Source of the DNA: UBA2272 sp034368805
GTDB lineage: Bacteria; Actinomycetota; Coriobacteriia; Anaerosomatales; Anaerosomataceae
Length of the DNA stretch: 7,075 nt
Direction of reading: 5' to 3'
Assembly (NCBI GenBank): GCA_034368805.1
Contig: JAXMLJ010000140.1
Location: forward strand, 1 to 7,075
This document shows, in pieces, positions 1 to 5,174 of the stretch (position 1 is its first letter; each line of letters opens with the position of its first letter). Position numbers and translations under genes: made by a program. The notes beneath the pieces are model-generated. The model had not been told where the DNA came from, did no database searches, and saw only the letters and a program-made list of their open reading frames with translations.

Positions 1-39
1 CAGGACACGAACACGTACTTGAGCCATGCGGGCAGGCCG
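1..39. repeat. 39-bp exact direct repeat, copy 1, at the window edge
   Basis: Bases 1-39 are identical to 948-986 in the same orientation; identity stops at base 40 (a versus g at 987). The copy at 948-986 fits its gene, while this copy interrupts the expected URO-D sequence. It looks like a contig-end or chimeric-junction artefact, or the joint of a 947-bp tandem duplication. Confidence 0.9.
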
Positions 40-536
40 AGCGCGCGCGCCGTGTCCACCATGCAGGCGTAGCGCGGCAGCAGCTCGGCGATGGCAAAGT
101 CGGGTGCCACGAGCGGTCCGTCGGTACCGGCGAGGTCCTCGGCGAGCACGATCGCGCGCGCGCCTGCCCGCGCCCCACGAGCGACCTCGGCCACAAGCGT
201 GTCGAGTCGCGGATCGAGCTCGGAGCCGATCTGTTCGGGCCGGGTGAGCGTCTCCCGGAGTCCTTCGAGCGGACCGCGCGCCGCGATGACCGGCCATAGC
301 GGCCCGGAAAGCGTCCACATCGGCGCCACACCCGCGTCGGCGAGCGCTGCGACTGCCGACTCGGCCCACAGCTCACCCGCAGGCACGAACGCGAAGGAAG
401 CACGGAGCGCATCGCACGCCTCGACGAGGTCGGGCACCGGTCCGTGCGAGGCGCCAATGACCGGGCCGAGGACCGCGGCAGGCACGAACGTCAGACCGAA
501 CGGGAAGGGGGCGCCATGCAGTGAGAGTCGGTCCAT
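1..536 (-). CDS. Uroporphyrinogen decarboxylase-fold protein, partial (C-terminus off the left edge)
   Basis: Open frame of about 178 codons from ATG at 536 to the window edge with no stop. The segment around residues 130-165 (VLAEDLAGTDGPLVAP, then ELLPRY and a helix ending ALGLP) matches the URO-D superfamily pattern in which an acidic 'D-D-L' strand is followed by a G-P-L loop, a P-x-Y helix and normally a histidine-containing HSDG strand. The N-terminus lacks the MRQAGRY-type motif of true HemE, so a URO-D-like or corrinoid-methyltransferase-like protein is more likely than the haem enzyme; substrate unknown. The start lies 2 bases after the stop of the upstream membrane-protein gene, suggesting translational coupling; only a distant GGAG is seen. 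The final residues (LPAWLKYVFVS) are encoded by bases 1-39, an exact copy of 948-986, and do not look like URO-D sequence, so the real protein probably diverges there. Confidence 0.65.
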   Translation of the reverse strand, partial: MDRLSLHGAPFPFGLTFVPAAVLGPVIGASHGPVPDLVEACDALRASFAFVPAGELWAESAVAALADAGVAPMWTLSGPLWPVIAARGPLEGLRETLTRPEQIGSELDPRLDTLVAEVARGARAGARAIVLAEDLAGTDGPLVAPDFAIAELLPRYACMVDTARALGLPAWLKYVFVS

Positions 537-538
537 GG

Positions 539-1003
539 CTAGATGCTGCGCACTCCGAAGCCGACGAGCTCCGAGAGGCCCCACACGATGAAGAACGCGC
601 TCGTCACGCCGAGCGAGACCGCGAGAAACGCGCGCTTAGGTTCCATGTCGAGCAGCCACGCCGCGGCCGTGCCCGCGTAAGCGCCGGTGCCGGGAAGCGG
701 GACTGCGACGAAGACCGCGAGTCCGATGAAGCCGTACTTCTCCACGAGCGGGTGGGCCTTGGTGCGGATCTTCTCGAACTTGCGGTGCAGCCAGCCGCCT
801 TTGGGGAATCGCTCGTAGACGAACTCGAGGAAGTAGTAGCCCGGCCAGAAGATGGCGAGGCTCGCCAGGTAGATGATCGGCAGGTAGACCTGCTCGCCGG
901 CGGCGACCGCCCACGGGATGGCGGCACGCAACTCGATCGTGGGGATCCAGGACACGAACACGTACTTGAGCCATGCGGGCAGGCCGGCCAGGAACTCGGG
1001 CAT
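539..1003 (-). CDS. COG2426-type 'small multidrug export' integral membrane protein
   Basis: 154 residues, full length for the family (Pfam Sm_multidrug_ex). Visible hallmarks are the amphipathic IPTIELRAAIP segment (20-30), a hydrophobic stretch at about 38-60, a basic soluble loop (68-90, GGWLHRKFEKIR), the glycine/proline motif VPLPGTGAYAG (101-111) and a final membrane segment at about 124-148. The IELRAAIP and PLPGTGA motifs are the family signature. The protein should sit in the cytoplasmic membrane; the 'export' label is inherited from annotation and nothing in the sequence shows transport. ATG at 1003 is preceded by AAAGG about 6 bases upstream and begins 3 bases after the TAA of the upstream hypothetical gene; the next gene starts 2 bases after its TAG. 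The three are therefore probably one operon. Confidence 0.85.
   Translation of the reverse strand: MPEFLAGLPAWLKYVFVSWIPTIELRAAIPWAVAAGEQVYLPIIYLASLAIFWPGYYFLEFVYERFPKGGWLHRKFEKIRTKAHPLVEKYGFIGLAVFVAVPLPGTGAYAGTAAAWLLDMEPKRAFLAVSLGVTSAFFIVWGLSELVGFGVRSI
948..986. repeat. 39-bp exact direct repeat, copy 2, inside the COG2426 gene
   Basis: Native copy of the repeat. On the minus strand it encodes GLPAWLKYVFVSW near the N-terminus of the membrane protein, where it is followed naturally by the conserved IPTIELR segment. The copy at the window edge is read in the same codon frame. Confidence 0.9.
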
Positions 1004-1006
1004 CGC

Positions 1007-1381
1007 TTACCTTTCGGGGGCGAAGACGTCGTAGATGCGCTCCACTTCCGAGCGCCAGTACGCTTCAGGGTCGGACACGTCGCGGCCGAGGCGGGCAGCG
1101 TTGCGGAAGTAGCCGTCGCCGGGCATGCCGGTGTCGGCGCGGACCACGAGCGAAGCGAGCATGATGCCATGCGCGGCGTCGGCCTCGGTGCAGATCTCGT
1201 TCAGGAAACCCATGATCGCCCAGGAGCGAGGCTTGAGATCGACCGCGCTCACGGCCCGGCAGATCTCGGCGTAGGTGATCGTGCCACGCTCGCGCGCGCG
1301 CTCCTCGAGCAGCGCGTTGGCCTGGGCCTTGGCGGCCTCCCAGGCCTCTGCGGGGAAACCGTATCGTGTGTTCTCGGACAT
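1007..1381 (-). CDS. Conserved hypothetical protein, 124 aa
   Basis: Not assigned to a named family. The N-terminal half is helical and charged (EAWEAAKAQANALLEERARERG, residues 12-33) and runs into TITYAEICRAV (34-44), which looks like a small helical or winged-helix element. The second half carries NEICTEADAAHGIMLASLVVRAD (61-83), then GMPGDGYFRNAARLGR (85-100) and a tryptophan-containing acidic helix at the end. The pattern 'start of a new day, strand, P-G-x-G-[FY]-F' recurs in uncharacterised bacterial proteins and suggests a soluble cytoplasmic fold without visible catalytic residues. It is first in the putative three-gene operon. ATG at 1381 has no recognisable Shine-Dalgarno (CTCTCTCCC lies directly upstream), so the message may be leaderless or nearly so. 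Confidence 0.75.
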   Translation of the reverse strand: MSENTRYGFPAEAWEAAKAQANALLEERARERGTITYAEICRAVSAVDLKPRSWAIMGFLNEICTEADAAHGIMLASLVVRADTGMPGDGYFRNAARLGRDVSDPEAYWRSEVERIYDVFAPER

Positions 1382-1408
1382 GGGAGAGAGTATGCCACAG
1401 CCCCGCGG

Positions 1409-1414
1409 TAGAAT
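1409..1414 (+). promoter_or_regulatory. -10 element (TAGAAT) for the GGQ hydrolase gene
   Basis: TAGAAT matches the sigma-70 -10 consensus at five of six positions. Transcription would begin around 1421, only about 5 bases before the ATG at 1426, or on the ATG itself. No convincing -35 hexamer is seen, and no Shine-Dalgarno fits in so short a leader. Confidence 0.5.
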
Positions 1415-1425
1415 GGCCTCAGCCG

Positions 1426-1791
1426 ATGGACACTCGTTACCACATCCCCGCCGACGATGCAGACCTCCTCGCCGAGTGCGAGGTGCAGACCTTCCGCGCC
1501 ACCGGACCGGGCGGTCAGGGCGTGAACACCACCGACAGCGCGGTGCGCCTGCGACATCTGCCGAGCGCGATCACGGTGGTGTGCCGGCGCGAGCGCAGCC
1601 AGCTGCAGAACAAGCGGCTGTGCCTGGAGCGGCTCCGCGGCAAGCTCGAGGCGCACAATGCGGCGCTCGATGCGCCGAAGCGCGTACCCACGCGCAAGAG
1701 TCGCTCGGTCAAAGCGCGACAGGCCGAGACCAAGCGTCGCCACGCGCGCGTGAAGCGCACCCGTGGACGGGTGGACGCGAGCGAGGAGTAG
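1426..1791 (+). CDS. Standalone RF-1-domain (GGQ) peptidyl-tRNA hydrolase, ArfB-like
   Basis: 121 residues from ATG 1426. The catalytic loop TGPGGQGVNTTDSAVRLRH (26-44) holds the GGQ tripeptide at 29-31 that triggers peptidyl-tRNA hydrolysis in the ribosomal A site. It is followed by an RF1-like strand and RRERSQLQNK (54-63). The codon-reading domains of RF1/RF2 are absent. Residues 85-115 form a strongly basic tail (KRVPTRKSRSVKARQ and onward) resembling the ArfB/YaeJ tail that enters the empty mRNA channel, so codon-independent rescue of stalled ribosomes is the likely role. It is shorter than ArfB because it lacks the insertion between the GGQ strand and the tail. An in-frame ATG 20 codons upstream is rejected because it falls in the divergent gene's promoter and adds non-family sequence. 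The stop is 94 bases from the 3' end of ssrA, to which it is convergent. Confidence 0.85.
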   Translation: MDTRYHIPADDADLLAECEVQTFRATGPGGQGVNTTDSAVRLRHLPSAITVVCRRERSQLQNKRLCLERLRGKLEAHNAALDAPKRVPTRKSRSVKARQAETKRRHARVKRTRGRVDASEE

Positions 1792-1840
1792 GGCCGACGG
1801 CGGGCGGCTTAAGACCCATCACCCCCCGCCCCGCGCACGA

Positions 1841-1881
1841 CAACGCGCCCGCCCGCGGGTGTGCGGACGAGCGCGTGGTTG
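1841..1881. terminator. GC-rich hairpin between the GGQ gene and ssrA
   Basis: ACGCGC (1843-1848) pairs with GCGCGT (1871-1876), with outer CAA/TTG pairs across a two-base bulge and possible inner CCGC/GCGG pairing. It lies 9 bases past the encoded CCA end of tmRNA and between convergent genes, so it could stop transcription from both sides. There is no clear T-tract, so the call is structural only. Confidence 0.4.
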
Positions 1882-1885
1882 CGTG

Positions 1886-2238
1886 TGGTGGAGGCGCGGA
1901 GAATCGAACTCCGGTCCACGACAGCCCCCTGGGGAGCATCTCCAGGCTCAGTCACATCTTGGCATTCGGTCGGGGCGACACGGTGTGACGAGCGTGCCCG
2001 TTCCTAGCTGGTTCGGTCTTTCGCGTGAGCATACCGGCTACGTCTTACGCGGCAGTCCCCTTAAGTGACGTCAGATCCGGTGACGGGGACACGCACCGGG
2101 AGACGTCGCTGCACTATTTAGGCAGCGAGAGCGTAGTCATTGTCGACGTTTGAGCGTCGTTTGCCCCTGTTTAGCGAGGTAAGGCGACCTCGGCCTGCTT
2201 CTCCCCTCAGAACTACCGTGTCGAAACCAGTCGCCCCC
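1886..2238 (-). ncRNA. ssrA: Transfer-messenger RNA (tmRNA)
   Basis: A 353-nt one-piece tmRNA. The 5' end reads GGGGGCGACTGGTTTCGACA, the canonical tmRNA start. The 3' end carries a T-arm (CGGAG-TTCGATT-CTCCG) and an acceptor strand CGCCTCC followed by encoded ACCA; the acceptor strands pair at all seven positions with one G-U. Pseudoknot PK1 can be drawn at 2163-2192: CGAGGT/ACCTCG, with the loop GCCTT pairing to GGGGC. The messenger part ends in codons for DNDYALAA and TAA, the usual degradation-signal end. tmRNA with SmpB enters stalled ribosomes, is charged with alanine, switches translation to the tag frame and so marks the product for proteolysis. Its partner genes smpB and rnr lie downstream in the window. 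Confidence 0.95.
2118..2153 (-). other. tmRNA tag-peptide reading frame (ends NVDNDYALAA, stop TAA)
   Basis: Reading back from TAA (2120-2118) gives NVDNDYALAA, an ssrA degron end recognised by ClpXP-type proteases in known systems. The exact resume codon is uncertain. TCA at 2153 or AAC at 2150 fall 9 and 12 bases after PK1, similar to the spacing in E. coli tmRNA; TCA has an A four bases upstream, as in E. coli. The same frame is also open further back as GKRRS. Confidence 0.75.
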
Positions 2239-2264
2239 GGCAGGTGAGGTATGTGAAGGTGCGT

Positions 2265-2281
2265 CCGGGCCCAACGCCCGG
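2265..2281. promoter_or_regulatory. Leader hairpin upstream of mature tmRNA
   Basis: CCGGGC (2265-2270) and GCCCGG (2276-2281) form a perfect 6-bp stem around a 5-base loop. It lies between the candidate ssrA -10 box and the mature 5' end, so it would sit at the very 5' end of the precursor that RNase P trims. Confidence 0.4.
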
Positions 2282-2287
2282 GAGCAC

Positions 2288-2293
2288 AGTATA
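2288..2293 (-). promoter_or_regulatory. Candidate ssrA -10 element (TATACT)
   Basis: TATACT is a strong sigma-70 -10 match, located 50 bases upstream of the mature tmRNA 5' end. Transcription would start near 2281, giving a precursor leader of about 43 nt. No clear -35 is visible. A weaker alternative, CATACC, lies nearer the mature end at about 2248-2253. Confidence 0.45.
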
Positions 2294-2378
2294 GCGCGCG
2301 TCGTGCCACCCTACGAGCAGGACATCGGGTATCGTAAGCGGAAGAAGAACGGAACCGAGTGCCGAAGGAGCGAGGCCC

Positions 2379-2924
2379 ATGACTCTACGAGCCGCCCGCA
2401 CACACATCCGCGCGCTCACGATCGCCCTCGCGATCGCCGCGCTGCTCGCGCTTGCCGCCTGCGATTCGCTGCCCGAAGTGGTGACCGAGGTGCTGCCCCT
2501 CAACACCGCGACAGCCGAGGACGACGGTCGGATCGCCGTGGTTGCCGACTACTTCCGCGCGCACGCCGCCGCGGACACGCGTGCGCTTGCCGACACGGTC
2601 GTCGCCGACGCCCGTGAGTACCTTGAGACACCCGGCCTCGAACGCGTCTCCACAAGCGCCGCGGGCCAGATCATCGACGAGGTCTGGGACGAGTCGACGG
2701 TGACCTTCACGATCGACTACCCGTCCGGGATCAAAGCGTACTCGCGCCTGATACTGCCCGATTCCTCGACCTCCCGCACCATCCGCTTCGAGAACAGCAA
2801 CGACGCAGGCGCCGCGTACGAAGGGAACGTCAGCGTGACGCTTGAGGGTGAGCGGTGGGTCGTCGACGCCATCGACGGCGTGCCTATCGCGATGGTTCTC
2901 AAGGGCGAGTTCAGGGCACCGTAG
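2379..2924 (+). CDS. Secreted lipoprotein of unknown function
   Basis: 181 residues. The N-terminus has four positive charges (three arginines and a histidine by residue 11), a hydrophobic core (13-27) and a lipobox LAAC ending at Cys28, so it should be processed by signal peptidase II and anchored to the outer face of the cytoplasmic membrane. The mature part begins with an acidic linker and a helix (RIAVVADYFRAHAAADTRAL, about 51-70), followed by alternating strands and a closing GERWVVDAIDGVP segment. A short helix plus curved sheet of this kind recalls NTF2/cystatin-like lipoprotein domains, but no family is recognised and no catalytic residues are evident. AAGGAG lies 8 bases before the ATG. 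It is divergent from ssrA and converges on smpB with only 15 bases between the stops; no functional tie to ribosome rescue is apparent. Confidence 0.85.
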   Translation: MTLRAARTHIRALTIALAIAALLALAACDSLPEVVTEVLPLNTATAEDDGRIAVVADYFRAHAAADTRALADTVVADAREYLETPGLERVSTSAAGQIIDEVWDESTVTFTIDYPSGIKAYSRLILPDSSTSRTIRFENSNDAGAAYEGNVSVTLEGERWVVDAIDGVPIAMVLKGEFRAP

Positions 2925-2938
2925 GCCGGCTCTCGGCC
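2924..2938. terminator. Small hairpin between convergent lipoprotein and smpB genes
   Basis: GGCCG (2924-2928) pairs with CGGCC (2934-2938) around a 5-base loop and overlaps the last base of the lipoprotein stop codon. It fills the 15-base gap before the smpB stop. The stem is short and lacks a T-tract, so it is a weak bidirectional terminator candidate. Confidence 0.3.
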
Positions 2939-2939
2939 G

Positions 2940-3410
2940 CTACTCGCCCTTCGTCCGCTCCCGAAGCGCCCTCTCGACGTCGCGCTTCTGGTCGCGCTCG
3001 GCGATCGCGTCGCGCTTGTCGTAGTTCTTCTTGCCGCGGGCCAGGCCGATCTCGACTTTCACGAGATTGCTCGAAGACAGGTAGATCTTGAGCGGCACGA
3101 GCGTGTACCCGCGCTCCTTGGTCTTGCCGATGAGATAGCGGATCTCCGCCTTGCGCAGAAGCAGCTTGCGCTCGCGGTCCGCACGCACATTGCTGCGGTT
3201 GCCGTGGCTGTAAGGCGCGATGTGCACACCATGGAGCCAGACCTCGCCCTTGCGGATCGTGGCGAACGTGTCGCGCAGGTTCGTCTTGTTCTCGCGCAGC
3301 GACTTGACCTCGGTGCCCGTGAGCACGATGCCCGCCTCGAAGGTCTCATCCACGAAGTAGTCGTGGAAGGCCTTCTTGTTGGTGGCTATGGTCTTGACCT
3401 CGCGCGCCAC
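2940..3410 (-). CDS. smpB: SsrA-binding protein SmpB
   Basis: 156 residues, normal SmpB length. SmpB binds the tRNA-like domain of tmRNA and places it in the A site of stalled ribosomes, with its C-terminal tail probing the empty mRNA channel. Family sequence is seen throughout: TNKKAFHDYFV (10-20), EAGIVLTGTEVKSLRENKTNLRD (25-47), LHGVHIAPYSHGN (59-71), RKLLLRKAEI (81-90), and the tail GLARGKKNYDKRDAIAERD (122-140), which holds the GKK-YDKR motif typical of the family. GTG at 3410 is chosen because it has GAGGAG 5 bases upstream and gives the normal N-terminus. An in-frame ATG at 3470 would add 20 residues encoded by a hairpin and is rejected. It has its own promoter candidate and converges on the lipoprotein gene. 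Confidence 0.96.
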   Translation of the reverse strand: MAREVKTIATNKKAFHDYFVDETFEAGIVLTGTEVKSLRENKTNLRDTFATIRKGEVWLHGVHIAPYSHGNRSNVRADRERKLLLRKAEIRYLIGKTKERGYTLVPLKIYLSSSNLVKVEIGLARGKKNYDKRDAIAERDQKRDVERALRERTKGE

Positions 3411-3423
3411 GGTCTCTCCTCGA

Positions 3424-3464
3424 GAATGCACCTCGGGCGCCCCGTGCGGGACGCCCGAGCATTC
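3424..3464. terminator. Strong hairpin between the M42 peptidase and smpB genes
   Basis: CTCGGGCG (3432-3439) pairs with CGCCCGAG (3452-3459), continued inward by CCC/GGG across one mismatch to a 4-base loop, and outward by GAATG (3424-3428) with CATTC (3460-3464) across a 3-base bulge. It lies 22 bases past the peptidase stop and ends just before the smpB ribosome-binding site. It could terminate the peptidase transcript or act in the smpB leader; no T-tract is obvious. Confidence 0.55.
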
Positions 3465-3469
3465 TAGCA
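3461..3469 (-). promoter_or_regulatory. Extended -10 promoter (TGCTAGAAT) for smpB
   Basis: TAGAAT at 3466-3461 is preceded by TGC, making an extended -10 element that can work without a good -35, and none is seen. The start would be near 3454, giving an mRNA leader of about 44 nt that begins inside the hairpin arm. TAGAAT also occurs ahead of the GGQ gene. Confidence 0.45.
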
Positions 3470-3485
3470 TGCGTGCTTCACGTCT

Positions 3486-4547
3486 CTATGGCGTGAAGTC
3501 GCACCCCGGCTCGAGCCGGCGCACGAACGCCGCAAGCAGCTTCGCGGTATTCTCCACATCTTCGAGCGCGAGCACCTCGGTGGGCGTGTGCATGTAGCGG
3601 AGCGCCACGCTCACGAGCGCGGCCGCCTTGCCGCCACGGGAGAGCTGGATGGCGTTGGCGTCGGTGCCGGTGCCGCGGGGCGCGCCTTCGATCTGGTACG
3701 GGATCTTCTCGGCCTCGGCTGCCTCGATCAGAAGCTCGAGCACCTTCGGGTTGATGTTGGCGCCACGGGAGAGCACGGGGCCCTTTCCGCAGCAGACCTC
3801 GCCGAACTTGCGCTTGTCCACGTCGAGGTAGTCGGTGGCGTGCGTGACCTCGACCGCGATGCCCACGGCCGGGTCCTGGCTGTACGCCGAGGTGACGCCG
3901 CCACGCATACCTATCTCCTCCTGCACGGTGCCGACCGCCACGAGATCACCTGCGGCACCACCAGCCTCCTTCACGAGACGCAGCGCCTCGGCACAGATCC
4001 ACGCGCCCATCTTGTCGTCGAACGCGCGCGATACGGCCATGCCGTCGCCGAAGGTCTCGAGGCCGACGCCGTAGGTCACGGGGTCGCCGACCCGCACGCG
4101 CTTCTTGACCTCCTCGCCGCTCATACCGAGATCGACGAACATCCGGTCGATCTTCACGACCTTCTTGCGGTCCTCATCCTCGAGCAGGTGGATCGGCAGA
4201 CGGCCGAGCACGCCGCGGAGCACGCCGTCTTTGGTGTGGACATCGACGCGCATGCCGGGCAGGATCTGCGGGTCGTGACCGCCGATGGGCGCAAACGCGC
4301 AGTACCCGTCGTCGGTGATGTAAGTGACCATGAAGCCGATCTCGTCGATGTGACCGGCAAGCATGACGCTCGGACCGTCGGCAGTGCCCTTGAGCAGCGC
4401 GTGGACCGAGCCCATGACGTCGGTTGTCACCTCATCGGCGATCGGCGTGACGTACTCGCGGTAGACCTTCGCCGCGGGCTGCTCGTAGCCGGACGGTGAC
4501 GGGGCCTCCACGAGTGTCTTGAAGAATTCGAACGACTCGGGGCGCAT
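3486..4547 (-). CDS. M42 family metallo-aminopeptidase (glutamyl aminopeptidase / TET-type)
   Basis: 353 residues, full length. M42 enzymes are cytosolic dinuclear-metal aminopeptidases that form large tetrahedral assemblies and trim peptides released by ATP-dependent proteases. The expected metal ligands and base are visible: His66 and Asp68 in AGHIDEIGFMV, Asp177 in FDDKMGAW, Glu210 (general base) and Glu211 in TVQEEIGMRGG, an acidic residue at 233 and His320 in RYMHTPTEV. GHDPQILPGMRV (90-101) lies in the PDZ-like lid domain. Position 233 is Glu (AVEVTHATD) where the archaeal TET enzymes have Asp, a conservative change. ATG at 4547 has a perfect AGGAGG 7 bases upstream. A candidate -10 (TACACT) lies in the gap upstream, so it is probably transcribed apart from the nucleotidyltransferase pair. 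The link to tagged-protein turnover is inference from function and place. Confidence 0.93.
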   Translation of the reverse strand: MRPESFEFFKTLVEAPSPSGYEQPAAKVYREYVTPIADEVTTDVMGSVHALLKGTADGPSVMLAGHIDEIGFMVTYITDDGYCAFAPIGGHDPQILPGMRVDVHTKDGVLRGVLGRLPIHLLEDEDRKKVVKIDRMFVDLGMSGEEVKKRVRVGDPVTYGVGLETFGDGMAVSRAFDDKMGAWICAEALRLVKEAGGAAGDLVAVGTVQEEIGMRGGVTSAYSQDPAVGIAVEVTHATDYLDVDKRKFGEVCCGKGPVLSRGANINPKVLELLIEAAEAEKIPYQIEGAPRGTGTDANAIQLSRGGKAAALVSVALRYMHTPTEVLALEDVENTAKLLAAFVRRLEPGCDFTP

Positions 4548-4585
4548 GAAACGGCCTCCTCAGCGAATAGCGGACGTAGTGAGAC

Positions 4586-4591
4586 AGTGTA
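4586..4591 (-). promoter_or_regulatory. Candidate -10 (TACACT) for the M42 peptidase gene
   Basis: TACACT lies in the 57-base gap between the nucleotidyltransferase stop and the peptidase ATG, about 39 bases from the start codon. No matching -35 is seen. Read by eye only. Confidence 0.3.
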
Positions 4592-4604
4592 GCGCCGGGT
4601 AGAC

Positions 4605-5174
4605 TCAGGCGCCAGACGAGGCGGCGGCTCTCGCCTCGGCCAGCAGCCCGGAGAGGCCGAGACGTTCTGCCCACGAATCGAGATACTCCTCGTCGAGTAC
4701 GCCGCCTTGCACCTCATACACGCCGACGGCGTCGCGCATCTGACGCTCGCTCCCACCGCTTGCCGCGGCCCAGCGGAGCTTCTGCAAGATCGTGTCCTCG
4801 GGCGATGAGACCCACAGGTTCAGGCCGAACGCCTCGACGCTGACCCGCCGGGCGAACCTGCTCGCATCGAAGGGGTCGTCGGTGAGCATCCAGAAGTCGA
4901 TCTTGTCCCCCGCGGTGGTGTCCAGAAGGTTGAACATCGCCCGCCGCCCGAGCGCGTCGCGCGCCGCACGTGGATCGAAGAAGTAACGGTCCGTGCCGAA
5001 CGCCTCGGCGAGCGCGTCGATGAGCCGGGCATCCACCTCCACCACGAGATCGATGTCGTGCGTCGCCCGTGGTTCACCCTGCAGGCTCGAGGCGAGCGAC
5101 CCGCTCAGGAGGTAACGCACGCCGACAGATTCAAGCGCCCGGACTGCCCCGGTCAGCAGATCGATCTGCGACAC
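4605..5174 (-). CDS. AbiEii/MNT-like nucleotidyltransferase
   Basis: 189 residues. The nucleotidyltransferase signature is complete: Gly25-Ser26 in YLLSGSLAS, then RATHDIDLVV with Asp40 and Asp42, and a third carboxylate Asp93 in GDKIDFWML. The R-x-T-x-D-I-D-L form is typical of AbiEii/AbiGii-like and related stand-alone nucleotidyltransferases, some of which are toxins that modify tRNA. The C-terminal part (SSPEDTILQKLRWAAASGGSERQMRDA, about 124-150, then LDEEYLDSWAERLGL) is the helical region usual for this family. Target and partner are unknown. It starts at GTG 5174, inside the end of the upstream small gene (22-nt overlap), with GGAGAGG about 8 bases upstream, so the two are translationally coupled. 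A toxin-antitoxin role is possible but unproven; a housekeeping or defence role cannot be excluded. Confidence 0.8.
   Translation of the reverse strand: MSQIDLLTGAVRALESVGVRYLLSGSLASSLQGEPRATHDIDLVVEVDARLIDALAEAFGTDRYFFDPRAARDALGRRAMFNLLDTTAGDKIDFWMLTDDPFDASRFARRVSVEAFGLNLWVSSPEDTILQKLRWAAASGGSERQMRDAVGVYEVQGGVLDEEYLDSWAERLGLSGLLAEARAAASSGA

Noticed and set aside
521..1411. Long plus-strand open frame of 296 codons opposite the COG2426 operon
   Set aside because: High GC leaves antisense frames open; the opposite strand encodes proteins with clear family motifs, and this translation is repetitive in Arg, Gly and Glu with no recognisable domain.
1802..1831. Hairpin GGGCGG/CCGCCC after the GGQ gene
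   Set aside because: The loop is 18 bases and pairing does not extend; it is likely chance in a G/C-rich stretch, and the stem at 1841-1881 is a better candidate.
1886..1920. A tRNA gene, suggested by the T-arm and CCA end
   Set aside because: There is no anticodon arm at tRNA distance; the matching acceptor strand is 350 bases away, so this is the 3' end of tmRNA.
1886..2238. Integration site of a mobile element at the 3' end of ssrA
   Set aside because: tmRNA 3' ends are common attachment sites, but no integrase and no second copy of the ssrA 3' end is seen in the window.
2118..2309. 63-codon minus-strand open frame across the 5' half of tmRNA
   Set aside because: It only ends in the tag peptide; the rest is structured tmRNA and its leader, not a protein gene.
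3411..3470. Upstream ATG for SmpB at 3470 giving a 20-residue extension
   Set aside because: The extension is encoded by a hairpin and promoter-like sequence, while GTG at 3410 has a proper ribosome-binding site and the family N-terminus.
3588..4499. Plus-strand open frame of 303 codons opposite the M42 peptidase gene
   Set aside because: Mirror of a well-conserved enzyme; composition rich in His, Asp, Val and Leu is typical of an antisense shadow.
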